From positions 1-36,883 of the forward strand of contig JAZNCN010000029.1 in the NCBI GenBank assembly GCA_045587545.1: a stretch of DNA of 36,883 nt. The letters are read 5' to 3'. Below, piece by piece: positions 25,511 through 33,463 of this stretch. Made by a program: the position numbers and the translations under genes. The notes under the pieces are model-generated. The model was given only the letters and a program-made list of their open reading frames with translations, did not search any database and was not told where the DNA came from. Position 1 is the first letter of the stretch, and each line of letters begins with the position of its first letter. Source of the stretch: Caccoplasma_A sp045587545 (GTDB lineage: Bacteria > Bacteroidota > Bacteroidia > Bacteroidales > G3-4614).

Positions 25511-26899
25511 ATGAAAAAGATTTTGAATTTTATTAAAGAAAATCAAATATGGGTTTTATTGGCTCTTTTTGTTATTGCCCTTGTGGTAATGTATGTTTCA
25601 AATAGTCCTCTTTATGCTTTGGCTGCTGTTATTCCGGCAGTAAGTGCGGGAAAAATTGTTACGGGCGAACCTCTTACTCGCGATTTGGCTATGCGTAACG
25701 GCTCTGATCTCATAAAGAGCGAGATTGATAAACGTATAACAAAAATACGCCCTATGTCAACTCCTATTGACCAACTCTCGCGTTGGGCTGGTGCTCGTAA
25801 GGCTAATTCAATGGTTGTTGATTATTACTCTGTTGATATTAAACCTACAAAGGCGGTACTGAGTGTTGCTTATACCGAGCCAACGGCTTCAACTGTTACT
25901 ACTGCAGCTCAAAAGGTTACTATAAGCACAAGTAATAACGATATTTTTGAAGTCTCTGAGACTATCCTTGTTCAAGGTGTAAAGGGTTATGAAAACGACG
26001 GAGTTACTCCTTCTAAATCAGATTTGGTTCTTTACATAACAAGCAAAGAGGAGAATGGTAATTTGAATGTTTACGCAATCAACGGTAAGAAGATTGGTTC
26101 TGTTGATAAGTGCGTTCCTTCAATTCCTGCTTCAAAAACTTTGATACGAATGGGGCGTGCTGCAACAGAGTTAGATGTTCAAACTGCTCAGTTTGAGGCT
26201 CTCCCTGTTAAAGAGCAAAACAACTGCCAGATTTTTAAAATACAGGTTGAACAATCTACGTTCCAAAAAATTGCAGCTAAAAATGTGCCTTGGGATTTTT
26301 CTGACTCTGAGGAGGCTGCTATATACGATATGCGTTTGGGTATGGAAAAGACCTTTATGTTTGGGGTGAAGAATACCCTTTACGACTCTCGTAAAAAGGA
26401 GAACGTTATGCTTACAGGTGGTATATGGTGGCAAGCTGGTAAGGAGTATGAGTTTGATGCATCAAAAGAGCTTACTCAAAACGACCTTATTGATATGATG
26501 AAAGAGGCATTTACCGGTAATGGTGGTAATAAACGTAAGGTGCTTATTGGTGGTAGCGACTTTATCGGTCGCATCAATAAACTTGATGTTACTAAGGTTA
26601 TAGGTGCTGACGATGAGTATGTTAAGTGGGGTATTGACTTCTCTGAAATTCGCTCAAAATTTGGTAAGTTCTATATTTTGTACTCTGAGGTGTTTGATGA
26701 TTGCGGTATGAGTGATTATGGCTTTGCTTTTGACCCTGAGTTTATCACTCGTTGGGCGCATGTGCCTTTCGGCCATCAAAAACTCGATCTTAAGAGTGCC
26801 GGTATCCGTAACACCGATGCAGTGGTTATGACCGAAGCAAGTTGCTTAACTCTTCGTTATCCTGCCGCTCATATGCGTATTGTTCCCAAACAAGGTTAA
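25511..26899 (+). CDS. HK97-fold (SU10-like) major capsid protein with N-terminal hydrophobic segment
   Basis: The 462-residue protein opens with a hydrophobic segment (about 14-43; VLLALFVIALVVMYV) after a basic MKKILNFIKEN, followed by a region reaching PMSTPIDQLSR (about 77-87) and VVDYYSVD. The C-terminal part has KVLIGGSDFIGRINKL, YVKWGIDFSEIRSKFGKFYIL and SDYGFAFDPEFITRW, which I recognise as the SU10-like capsid pattern found in Bacteroidales phage-like genes. It would form the shell with the upstream scaffold-like protein. The hydrophobic leader is unusual for a shell protein and could be a signal anchor or a cleaved leader. A hairpin follows directly after the stop codon. Confidence 0.6.
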   Translation: MKKILNFIKENQIWVLLALFVIALVVMYVSNSPLYALAAVIPAVSAGKIVTGEPLTRDLAMRNGSDLIKSEIDKRITKIRPMSTPIDQLSRWAGARKANSMVVDYYSVDIKPTKAVLSVAYTEPTASTVTTAAQKVTISTSNNDIFEVSETILVQGVKGYENDGVTPSKSDLVLYITSKEENGNLNVYAINGKKIGSVDKCVPSIPASKTLIRMGRAATELDVQTAQFEALPVKEQNNCQIFKIQVEQSTFQKIAAKNVPWDFSDSEEAAIYDMRLGMEKTFMFGVKNTLYDSRKKENVMLTGGIWWQAGKEYEFDASKELTQNDLIDMMKEAFTGNGGNKRKVLIGGSDFIGRINKLDVTKVIGADDEYVKWGIDFSEIRSKFGKFYILYSEVFDDCGMSDYGFAFDPEFITRWAHVPFGHQKLDLKSAGIRNTDAVVMTEASCLTLRYPAAHMRIVPKQG

Positions 26900-26912
26900 T
26901 TTTTTTACTGAG

Positions 26913-26941
26913 GTTGTCGGCTCACGAGCCGACAACTCTTT
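26913..26941 (+). terminator. Hairpin after the capsid gene
   Basis: GTTGTCGGCT (26913-26922) pairs with AGCCGACAAC (26927-26936) around CACG, followed by TCTTT. A 10-bp perfect stem with a 4-base loop ends 13 bases past the capsid stop. It could terminate or attenuate transcription so that capsid mRNA exceeds that of the genes behind it. Confidence 0.7.
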
Positions 26942-26976
26942 AGATTATTTATAAATCAAGTTTATAATTATTGTTT

Positions 26977-27357
26977 ATGAAAAGATATAAAACTAATCAC
27001 GGAAATCTCACAACATTTATCAGAGTAGGAGATAAGAGTGTGAGAATTAAATTTATTTCGGGTAACAACGTATATGGATATTTTGAAACAGATAATATTG
27101 ATATTCAGAAGGCTCTTGAAAATGACTCTGCTTTTGGAGTAAAATTCTTTCTTGATGATACAATTCAACAAAAAATAGAGAAGCCATTGCATTCAGATGT
27201 GCTCTATGTTAATGAGGTAACATCGTGGCAACAGGCAAAAAAATATCTGAATAAGAAACCATATGGCATATTGTATGCCGAGATGAAAACACCTGACGAC
27301 ATCAGGTCTGTGGCAAATAAATTTAAATTGGTATTCAATAATATTGAGGGTTGGTAA
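26977..27357 (+). CDS. Small phage-module protein of unknown function
   Basis: The protein is 126 residues from the ATG at 26977; a TTG at 26971 is less likely. No signal peptide, no membrane segment. The N-terminus (KRYKTNHGNLTTFIRVG) is basic, the middle has VYGYFETDNIDIQKALEND, and the end is VANKFKLVFNNIEGW. I do not recognise a family. Its place between the capsid and neck-like genes suggests a head-completion or decoration protein. The next gene follows after one base. Confidence 0.5.
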   Translation: MKRYKTNHGNLTTFIRVGDKSVRIKFISGNNVYGYFETDNIDIQKALENDSAFGVKFFLDDTIQQKIEKPLHSDVLYVNEVTSWQQAKKYLNKKPYGILYAEMKTPDDIRSVANKFKLVFNNIEGW

Positions 27358-27358
27358 T

Positions 27359-27988
27359 ATGCTATATAGTAAAGAACTTTTAATTGAACTTGTAAAAATA
27401 AATATGCAGGAAGGCTTTTCCTCTATTGATGCAACAATGGAACAAGTATCAGGACCAAGAATTGGTAGCTACATTGAGCAAAAACTACCGGAGGCAATTA
27501 TGCAGGTTTTTTGCGATGCGCCTGTTTATTTATTGGAACAGTGTGATGCATCTTCCATTTTGACTCCAAACAAAAATCAAAATGGCAGTGGTGAGGTTAT
27601 CCTGCCTGATGATATGTTACGCTTAACCCTTTTTAAAATGAAGGGTTGGGAGCGTGCCGTAACACGATTTTATCCTGCCGATTCTCCTACTGCAGAACTT
27701 CAAACAAATATTTATACTATGGCAGGGAGAGCAAAGCCTGTAGCAGTACTCTCTTTGTCACATGCAGGAGAGAGAGTTTTAAAATATTACTCTTTACCTC
27801 CGGAGGTTCAAAATCATGAAATAGAAGATGCCCTTTATGTGAAATTTCCTGATATCTCAAAACCTATAGAGATTAATGAACTGCTTTTGCCTTCAATAAC
27901 CTATATGACTGCGGCTATGGTTTTTGATATAATGGGCGAAGTGGAGCGTGCTGCTATTATGCGAGCAAATATAACAATCAAACAATAA
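27359..27988 (+). CDS. Neck/adaptor-like phage protein
   Basis: The protein is 209 residues from the ATG at 27359, one base after the previous stop; a TTG at 27344 would overlap. The sequence (helical N-terminus ELVKINMQEG, then EVILPDDMLRLTLFKMKGWERAV, VKFPDISKPIEINELLLPSITYM) loosely resembles podovirus head-tail adaptor (DUF6682-like) proteins that join portal and tail. The fit is structural and positional, not a firm match. It may form the neck of the particle. The fibre gene begins six bases after its stop, so the two are likely co-transcribed. Confidence 0.45.
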   Translation: MLYSKELLIELVKINMQEGFSSIDATMEQVSGPRIGSYIEQKLPEAIMQVFCDAPVYLLEQCDASSILTPNKNQNGSGEVILPDDMLRLTLFKMKGWERAVTRFYPADSPTAELQTNIYTMAGRAKPVAVLSLSHAGERVLKYYSLPPEVQNHEIEDALYVKFPDISKPIEINELLLPSITYMTAAMVFDIMGEVERAAIMRANITIKQ

Positions 27989-27994
27989 ACTATT

Positions 27995-30889
27995 ATGAAA
28001 AATTCTATTGATATTGATAAAGATAATCGTTTCTTAGGTTATCATTATGGCTTGGGCAAAGTTCTTGCTAAGCCTATTTCTCCTCAACCGGGAATGTTTT
28101 TTATAAACGGAGAAACTAACTCTGTGTGGGTGTGGGATAGCTTAACTAAAATGTGGATTGATACCAACCGAGTTGATAGCGGACTAAAGGGTATGCTAAC
28201 TGATGAGAAAGGTAATTCTCCTGCCGATTTTATCCCTTCGCCACAAGTTGGTGTAAAGGAGAGCTATTTTTATATGGCTGAACATGATGATGTTGATGCA
28301 AATCCCAATGCAACCCCAAAAACAATTATATTTACTTATTTTAAGAATGGAGCAAACTCGGTCTCTGTAAATATAAGAAAAACCTCTATTGTTACTTTGT
28401 TTTGGAATGGCAACTATTGGGAGGTGAAGGCTACTCCTTTTATTAATTTGAATTATAGTGTTTATGCAACAAAAACAGAGTTGAATAAATTAGATGCTTC
28501 AACGCAACAATTTACTATTTCAGAAAATATAACTGTAAATAAATTCTTTAAAGAGTTGTATGTTGTTCCGACTAAAGAGGATTTTGTTATTGATAAACTA
28601 TATTTAACATCATTCTCAAGAAGTGTCGTTCAAGAGAGTGGGGATTTAGTTTGGAGTGTAGTGTTTAACAGAGGGGGAGGGGTTCCGCCACTCTATTTTA
28701 GAACAACAAAAAATCCTGAACTTAATAGTGTTATTGAATTTGATTTAGTTGAGACAGACGTAGTTGCAAAATTGTATGCTGTTGTTGATTGGGACGCTAT
28801 TGATGAGGGTGTAAAATTTAGTACAGGCTTGAATATCCCTCTTAGGTATTGGAATAATCTAAAATACTCGCCTTGTATTGATTCGTATATAAAAAATTAT
28901 GGTAAAAGAATAGAGGAATTAGAAGAGGGTTTAGAGAAAGTAACTAATCCTGAAAATAAAACTTTTGGTTCTGATATTTTAATTGAAAATGGATTTTATA
29001 GTTTTCAAGATAAGGAGATAGGGGATACTGCAACTACAGGAGTTACACCAACTTCTTCTAATCCCAAAAGAAGTGCAATTAAAGAGGTAAAGAGAGGTGA
29101 TGTTTATGAATTGAAAAGTTATGTGACTTCTGCTGTAAATGGAGCGGCTTATCCTTGGGTATTAACCGATTCTGATAGAATAATCATAAATAAACCGGAG
29201 GCACTCAATACTTTTGACCTATTAAATGGAGTAATGATTAATGTAGAGAAAGATGGATATTTGTATTTATGTTGTAATGAAGAGTATTTCGATTCTTTTT
29301 CTCTTACATTGTACTCTAAACAGTTGGAACTTAACTTAAAAATAGAATCGCTGGAAACAAAAATTCAAGAAATAAGACCAACAAATAATGCGGGTTTCTA
29401 TATGCCTAATAAAAAGGTCTTATTGAGTGGAGCTTCAATATCTCAATATAATGGGTATTTTGAATATGCTATGGAGGAATTGGGATTGAGTTATAAGAAT
29501 ATAAGTGAAGCGGGTACCAATATATTTCGTTTATGTTTTAATTTATATAGTGAGGGTAGGAATTATAACGATGTAGATATTCTCATAACTTCTCACATTC
29601 ACAATTTTGATGTTTACTCATTACCTAAACATTTAGAAAATTATACACCTTCAGATTATGAGAATGATGATGTGTTAGGAGATTATATTAAAACTCGTGA
29701 TTATTATATGGGTAACTTAGCCCCAATAGAAGGGGTATATACATCAGATGAGTTGTATGCAATAGGTTATGATTATGTAATAAAGAAGTGGAACGAGTTG
29801 TGTTATAACTTAAAAGGTACAGAGGGGTATGATTCAGTATTAGGGAAACCTTGTCAAATAATATTATATACCTATTGGCACGATGCACGAACTATATTTA
29901 ATACAGCAATTCGCAAGTTGGCTAATAAGTGGGGATTGCCTTTGATAAAAGATGATGAAAATATAGGCTTCTCAAAAGATAAGCTACATTCAATAACTAA
30001 AAGGCAATATTCATTATTGCATTGCGATGGTTATCCATGGGGGCAAAAGAGTGAATATATTGATGGTATTGAATATGGACTACATCCAACAGGAATTAAA
30101 ATTGATGAGTGGAACAACTTCTTATCTGCTTCTAAGGAAGAGAAACTTGCAATGTTGCCATATATACAAATTAAACGAGCATCAATTTTAATAGATTTTA
30201 TCAAAAACGGGGCAATAAAGAAAGACCTTATAGAGATTGATGATGAGTTTAATATCAATAACTACACAACGCAAGGGGTTTATTATATATGTGGAGAGAG
30301 AACATCAACCACAGACAATCTGCCCATAATGAATGCATCTCCGGGACATACCATTAGTGGACAACTTACGGTGTTGGATGCTTCGTTGAGTGATGCCGAG
30401 CAATGTATCACGCAATACCTTAAACTCACAAACCGATTAGGAAGTGAGGGCAAGGAGTATATCCGTACCTACAACAAATACTCAAACGGAGGTGAGGGTT
30501 GGAGTGCTTGGAGAGAGTTGAAGCAGACAGTAAACTTAAATCAAGTAAGTGATGCGGAGTTAAAGAACTGTACCGAGAACGGAATGTATGAGGGAGTAAT
30601 TGTTGGCGCTATTAGCGATTTAAATAATATTACAAACGTTATTGAAAAATTTCTTTCTACTGCTCAAACGAGTGGAGGAGCAGATGATATTCCAACAGGG
30701 AGTCTCTTTACAATGAATGTATTGAATAACTATGCCGTTGTTCAGAAAGTGGAAGAATGGGGCTTCGGTGTTATTCCTCGCAGTGTAACGCAACGAGCAA
30801 AAGCATTGCTTATTACAGGGCAGTATGCTGAGATACAGAGAACTTTGCAGGGAGATGTTTGGAGTGGTTGGAAAATGATAAATATGTAA
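27995..30889 (+). CDS. Fibre/receptor-binding protein with SGNH hydrolase-like domain and pyocin-knob-like C-terminus
   Basis: The 964-residue protein has an N-terminal part (about 1-170) like a virion-attachment domain, short coiled coils (YGKRIEELEEGLEKV near 300; KIESLETKIQEI near 450), a SGNH/GDSL-like domain (about 470-720) with the nucleophile-type block GASIS (S481) and a late LHPTG block (H697), and a C-terminal region with NYTTQGVYYICG and GEGWSAWRELKQ plus a second similar unit, GDVWSGWKMINM, matching pyocin-knob repeats. Block V of the SGNH fold normally reads DxxH but here is YGLH, so the acid may be supplied elsewhere or the domain may only bind. It probably deacetylates or binds host surface glycan (inference). 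Confidence 0.7.
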   Translation: MKNSIDIDKDNRFLGYHYGLGKVLAKPISPQPGMFFINGETNSVWVWDSLTKMWIDTNRVDSGLKGMLTDEKGNSPADFIPSPQVGVKESYFYMAEHDDVDANPNATPKTIIFTYFKNGANSVSVNIRKTSIVTLFWNGNYWEVKATPFINLNYSVYATKTELNKLDASTQQFTISENITVNKFFKELYVVPTKEDFVIDKLYLTSFSRSVVQESGDLVWSVVFNRGGGVPPLYFRTTKNPELNSVIEFDLVETDVVAKLYAVVDWDAIDEGVKFSTGLNIPLRYWNNLKYSPCIDSYIKNYGKRIEELEEGLEKVTNPENKTFGSDILIENGFYSFQDKEIGDTATTGVTPTSSNPKRSAIKEVKRGDVYELKSYVTSAVNGAAYPWVLTDSDRIIINKPEALNTFDLLNGVMINVEKDGYLYLCCNEEYFDSFSLTLYSKQLELNLKIESLETKIQEIRPTNNAGFYMPNKKVLLSGASISQYNGYFEYAMEELGLSYKNISEAGTNIFRLCFNLYSEGRNYNDVDILITSHIHNFDVYSLPKHLENYTPSDYENDDVLGDYIKTRDYYMGNLAPIEGVYTSDELYAIGYDYVIKKWNELCYNLKGTEGYDSVLGKPCQIILYTYWHDARTIFNTAIRKLANKWGLPLIKDDENIGFSKDKLHSITKRQYSLLHCDGYPWGQKSEYIDGIEYGLHPTGIKIDEWNNFLSASKEEKLAMLPYIQIKRASILIDFIKNGAIKKDLIEIDDEFNINNYTTQGVYYICGERTSTTDNLPIMNASPGHTISGQLTVLDASLSDAEQCITQYLKLTNRLGSEGKEYIRTYNKYSNGGEGWSAWRELKQTVNLNQVSDAELKNCTENGMYEGVIVGAISDLNNITNVIEKFLSTAQTSGGADDIPTGSLFTMNVLNNYAVVQKVEEWGFGVIPRSVTQRAKALLITGQYAEIQRTLQGDVWSGWKMINM

Positions 30890-30894
30890 CAAAT

Positions 30895-31278
30895 ATGAAT
30901 TGGGGAGATATAGTAACCATAATAAGTACGGTTATTGCCTCGTTAGGAGGGTTTGAGTTTGTGAAATGGCTTTTTATTCGAAGAAGCAATAAAAGAATTG
31001 CAGTAGCACAAGCCAATTCAAAAGAGATTGAAGTTGAGACAGATGAGTTTCATTTGTTGCGTGAGAGATTGGAGTTGTCAGATAGACAACTCCTTGAAAA
31101 AGAGCAAAGATTTTATGAACAGACACTATTGGTAAGAAAGCTTAATAAACAGTTACTTGAAAAAACAAACGAGAATGGCGCTCTATCGGCACGAATAAGT
31201 TCATTGGAAGCAGAGCGTGCCATGAAACTTTGCGAGCGACGTGGCTGTGAGCGACGCGAACCTCAAAGTGGGTATTAA
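30895..31278 (+). CDS. Holin-like membrane protein with coiled coil
   Basis: The protein is 127 residues from the ATG at 30895, five bases after the fibre stop; an earlier ATG at 30859 overlaps the fibre gene. One N-terminal membrane segment (IVTIISTVIASLGGFEFVKWLF, about 7-28) is followed by basic RRSNKR, then a long coiled coil (about 45-112). The tail CERRGCERREPQSGY has a two-cysteine motif that I associate with phage-linked membrane proteins of Bacteroidetes. Its place beside the DUF5675 gene and the spanin-like gene suggests a lysis function, but holin activity is not shown by sequence alone; i-spanin is an alternative. Confidence 0.55.
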   Translation: MNWGDIVTIISTVIASLGGFEFVKWLFIRRSNKRIAVAQANSKEIEVETDEFHLLRERLELSDRQLLEKEQRFYEQTLLVRKLNKQLLEKTNENGALSARISSLEAERAMKLCERRGCERREPQSGY

Positions 31279-31279
31279 T

Positions 31280-31370
31280 AAATTAGGAATTAGTTCGAGG
31301 CTTTCGCCACAATCAGGAATTAGTAATTAAATAAAGATATTCCTAATTTTTAATCCTCATTCCTAATTAA
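31280..31370. repeat. AATTAGGAATTAG-type intergenic repeat, copy 3
   Basis: AAATTAGGAATTAG, then GAGGCTTTCGCCAC (near the core of copy 1, with one extra T), AATCAGGAATTAG and mirrored ATTCCTAATTTTTAATCCTCATTCC. The best-preserved partner of the copy at 6101-6174, it separates the holin-like gene from the DUF5675 gene. Confidence 0.65.
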
Positions 31371-31380
31371 ATATAGAATT

Positions 31381-31812
31381 ATGAAAATAGAAGTAAGAAG
31401 AAGATATTTGGGTAGTGATTACACGATAGGAAGTATGTATATAAATGGAGAGTACTTCTGCGATACCTTAGAAGATAAGGTAAGAGACCTTAATAAAGAT
31501 GGCGATTTGAACGATGCAGGAGAAAGCAAGGTATATGCTGAGACTGCAATCCCATACGGAGAGTATGAGGTTGTTGTTAATCATTCTCCGAAGTTCAAAC
31601 GTATGCTACCCCGATTATTGAATGTTCCCCATTTTGAAGGTATTCTTATTCATCGTGGTAATACTGCTAAAGATAGTGCCGGGTGTATATTGGTAGGTGA
31701 GAACAAAGTAAAAGGGCAGCTCATAAATTCTACCCTATACGAGAAAAAAATAACATCTATTTGTCATAAAGCCCAATTACAGAATGAAAAAATAACCATT
31801 GAAATATGTTAA
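31381..31812 (+). CDS. DUF5675 family protein, putative cell-wall-active enzyme of the phage module
   Basis: The 143-residue protein has the DUF5675 pattern: MYINGEYFCDTLED, ETAIPYGEYEVVVNHSPKF, and the box LIHRGNTAKDSAGCILVG with the His/Ser-Gly-Cys arrangement of L,D-transpeptidase-like folds. The catalytic Cys would be at GCIL. DUF5675 genes are common in phage lysis regions of Bacteroidetes, so a peptidoglycan-acting role is plausible, but no enzyme activity is established. No signal peptide is seen, so it would rely on a holin-like export. Confidence 0.75.
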   Translation: MKIEVRRRYLGSDYTIGSMYINGEYFCDTLEDKVRDLNKDGDLNDAGESKVYAETAIPYGEYEVVVNHSPKFKRMLPRLLNVPHFEGILIHRGNTAKDSAGCILVGENKVKGQLINSTLYEKKITSICHKAQLQNEKITIEIC

Positions 31813-31829
31813 ATTAATCAATAATTGAT

Positions 31830-32246
31830 ATGAAACTGAAATATAGCAAATATATTATTTCTTTGAGTATAGTAGCAGTGTTGTTTGTATTTTATAGTTG
31901 CTCTGTAAAAAAAAGAGTTGGGAATATTAGAGATACGCTATATATTACCCAAAATGCTGAAATAAAGAGAGTTATTAGAGATACTCTTAGAGATACAACA
32001 ATAGTATTGGAATATATTCCGGATAGTGTAGGTGCATGGAAAGCTTCAAAAAAAACTGTGACAATGAGTCAAAAGAATTTTTCAGGGAATGAAGAGGAGA
32101 TTAAGTCGGAAGAGATACAAAAAGAGGAAACTAAAATATTTTCTGAAACTAAAAGCAGAGGTTATAATAAAAAGTGGATATGGCTTTTATCAGGAGTTTT
32201 AATATCTCTTACTATTACCATTATCTTATTGATAAGGTTCAGATAA
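31830..32246 (+). CDS. Unimolecular-spanin-like lipoprotein
   Basis: The 138-residue protein has an N-terminal lipoprotein signal (ISLSIVAVLFVFYSC, lipobox Cys near residue 24) and a C-terminal membrane segment (KKWIWLLSGVLISLTITIILLI, about 114-135). Between lie ~85 charged, mainly helical residues with RDTLYI/RDTLRDTTIV strings. An outer-membrane lipid anchor plus an inner-membrane helix in one chain is the layout of unimolecular spanins, which fuse the two membranes at the end of lysis. It follows the DUF5675 gene by 17 bases, completing a lysis cassette. Confidence 0.6.
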   Translation: MKLKYSKYIISLSIVAVLFVFYSCSVKKRVGNIRDTLYITQNAEIKRVIRDTLRDTTIVLEYIPDSVGAWKASKKTVTMSQKNFSGNEEEIKSEEIQKEETKIFSETKSRGYNKKWIWLLSGVLISLTITIILLIRFR

Positions 32247-32257
32247 ACTTTGAAGAT

Positions 32258-32300
32258 AAGCAGAGGTACTTAAGAAAAGTTACACTCTGCTTTATTTTTG
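32258..32300. terminator. Bidirectional terminator closing the phage module and tonB
   Basis: AAGCAGAG (32258-32265) pairs with CTCTGCTT (32285-32292), with a GGTAC/GTTAC inner part, followed by TATTTTTG. It stands between converging genes and overlaps the tonB stop codon. Confidence 0.75.
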
Positions 32301-33035
32301 TTTAAAGATGTAGGTAATTGAACCCACTTGGTTGTTGTTGCCTTTTGTTACTTCAAATTTTGCTTTCCTGGCACTCTCAACAGCGCGAGCTCTAAGAGTA
32401 CCGTTATTATATACTACGCCACTACTACCGACAGGGTTTGGTATTGCACTTATTACTTTACCTGCAGGACTTACAATTATTTTAATGACAAGAGTTCCTT
32501 CGTCGTTGCTATTGTCATATTGAGGACGAGGTAGGGTTTCTCCTTTGGCAAGTCCTCTTCCTCCGAGATCAAATGAGCCATAACCTACATTTCCACTTTC
32601 AGCTCCGGTTGTGGAATTCCCGTTTTCAGAGCCTTTGTTTTCAGTAGCAGAGCTATTTGATGAGGATAAAGCTCCCGACACAAGATTATTTATTCTCTCT
32701 TGTTCAAGTCGCAACTGCTCCTCTCGGGCTTTACGTTCTTGCTCTGCGCGCTCAGCCTCTTCTCTTTTTTTATTTTCCTCTTCGGTAGTTATTGATGGTT
32801 CGTCACTATCTTGAGTTATCTCTTCGGTAGAAGAAATAACCTTAGGTGGAATATATCCGCCTGCAACGTCTGTTACAACTTCGTAAGCGCCACCATAGGC
32901 AACAATTATACCTCCACCCTCATCACTCTCTGATGCATGAAGTTTTGTAAAAAAGAGAATAGCAATAATGGCTCCGTGAAAAATCACGCTGCCTATTATT
33001 CCTATAATCTTGCTGTTGCCTTCGTTGTTATTCAT
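32292..33035 (-). CDS. TonB-like energy transducer
   Basis: The 247-residue protein has one N-terminal membrane segment (IIGSVIFHGAIIAILFF, about 13-30) with Ser16 and His20 in the SxxxH pair typical of TonB/TolA, needed for coupling to ExbB/ExbD. A Glu/Lys/Arg-rich linker (KKREEAERAEQERKAREEQ, about 88-112) spans the periplasm; the C-terminal TonB-type domain (GTLVIKIIVSPAGKVI... YIFKQK, about 176-247) would touch outer-membrane receptors. It ends the exbB-exbD-tonB operon; the exbD stop is five bases before its ATG. Confidence 0.85.
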   Translation of the reverse strand: MNNNEGNSKIIGIIGSVIFHGAIIAILFFTKLHASESDEGGGIIVAYGGAYEVVTDVAGGYIPPKVISSTEEITQDSDEPSITTEEENKKREEAERAEQERKAREEQLRLEQERINNLVSGALSSSNSSATENKGSENGNSTTGAESGNVGYGSFDLGGRGLAKGETLPRPQYDNSNDEGTLVIKIIVSPAGKVISAIPNPVGSSGVVYNNGTLRARAVESARKAKFEVTKGNNNQVGSITYIFKQK

Positions 33036-33040
33036 TATTC

Positions 33041-33454
33041 TTATTTTTTGACAGGGCGGGTTGCTAAAACCATTTTAACTCCTTTTTCTGCCCCTGCTGC
33101 AAGTACACGAACGACTTCGCCATATTCAATGCTTTCATCTGCATTTACCGAAACAAAAACATCTCCCTCTTCAGCTACAAGCTGCTCCAATAATAAACCT
33201 AACTCATCTGCCGAAATCATTTTTGGAGAAGTATTGCCTTTTGAAAAGTAAAAGTTGTTATCTCTGTCAATAGTCACTCTGGCTGCAGGTGTATTAGATA
33301 CTTGATTTTTGCTTTGAGGTAACATAACTTTTATGGCATTTGGGAACATAGCAGTAGATGTAACCATAAAGAATATCAGCAACAGAAATATAACATCTGT
33401 CATTGATGCCATACTGAATGTTGCACTTATATTATGTCTGCGTTTAAAAGCCAT
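33041..33454 (-). CDS. ExbD/TolR-family biopolymer transport protein
   Basis: The 137-residue protein has a single membrane helix (SMTDVIFLLLIFFMVTS, about 17-33) with Asp20 at the proton-path position used by ExbD/TolR. The periplasmic part has VMLPQSKNQVS and VSVNADESIEYGEVV. Located between exbB-like (nine bases upstream) and the tonB-like gene, it forms the energising complex with them. Confidence 0.9.
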   Translation of the reverse strand: MAFKRRHNISATFSMASMTDVIFLLLIFFMVTSTAMFPNAIKVMLPQSKNQVSNTPAARVTIDRDNNFYFSKGNTSPKMISADELGLLLEQLVAEEGDVFVSVNADESIEYGEVVRVLAAGAEKGVKMVLATRPVKK

Positions 33455-33463
33455 ATTATCCTA

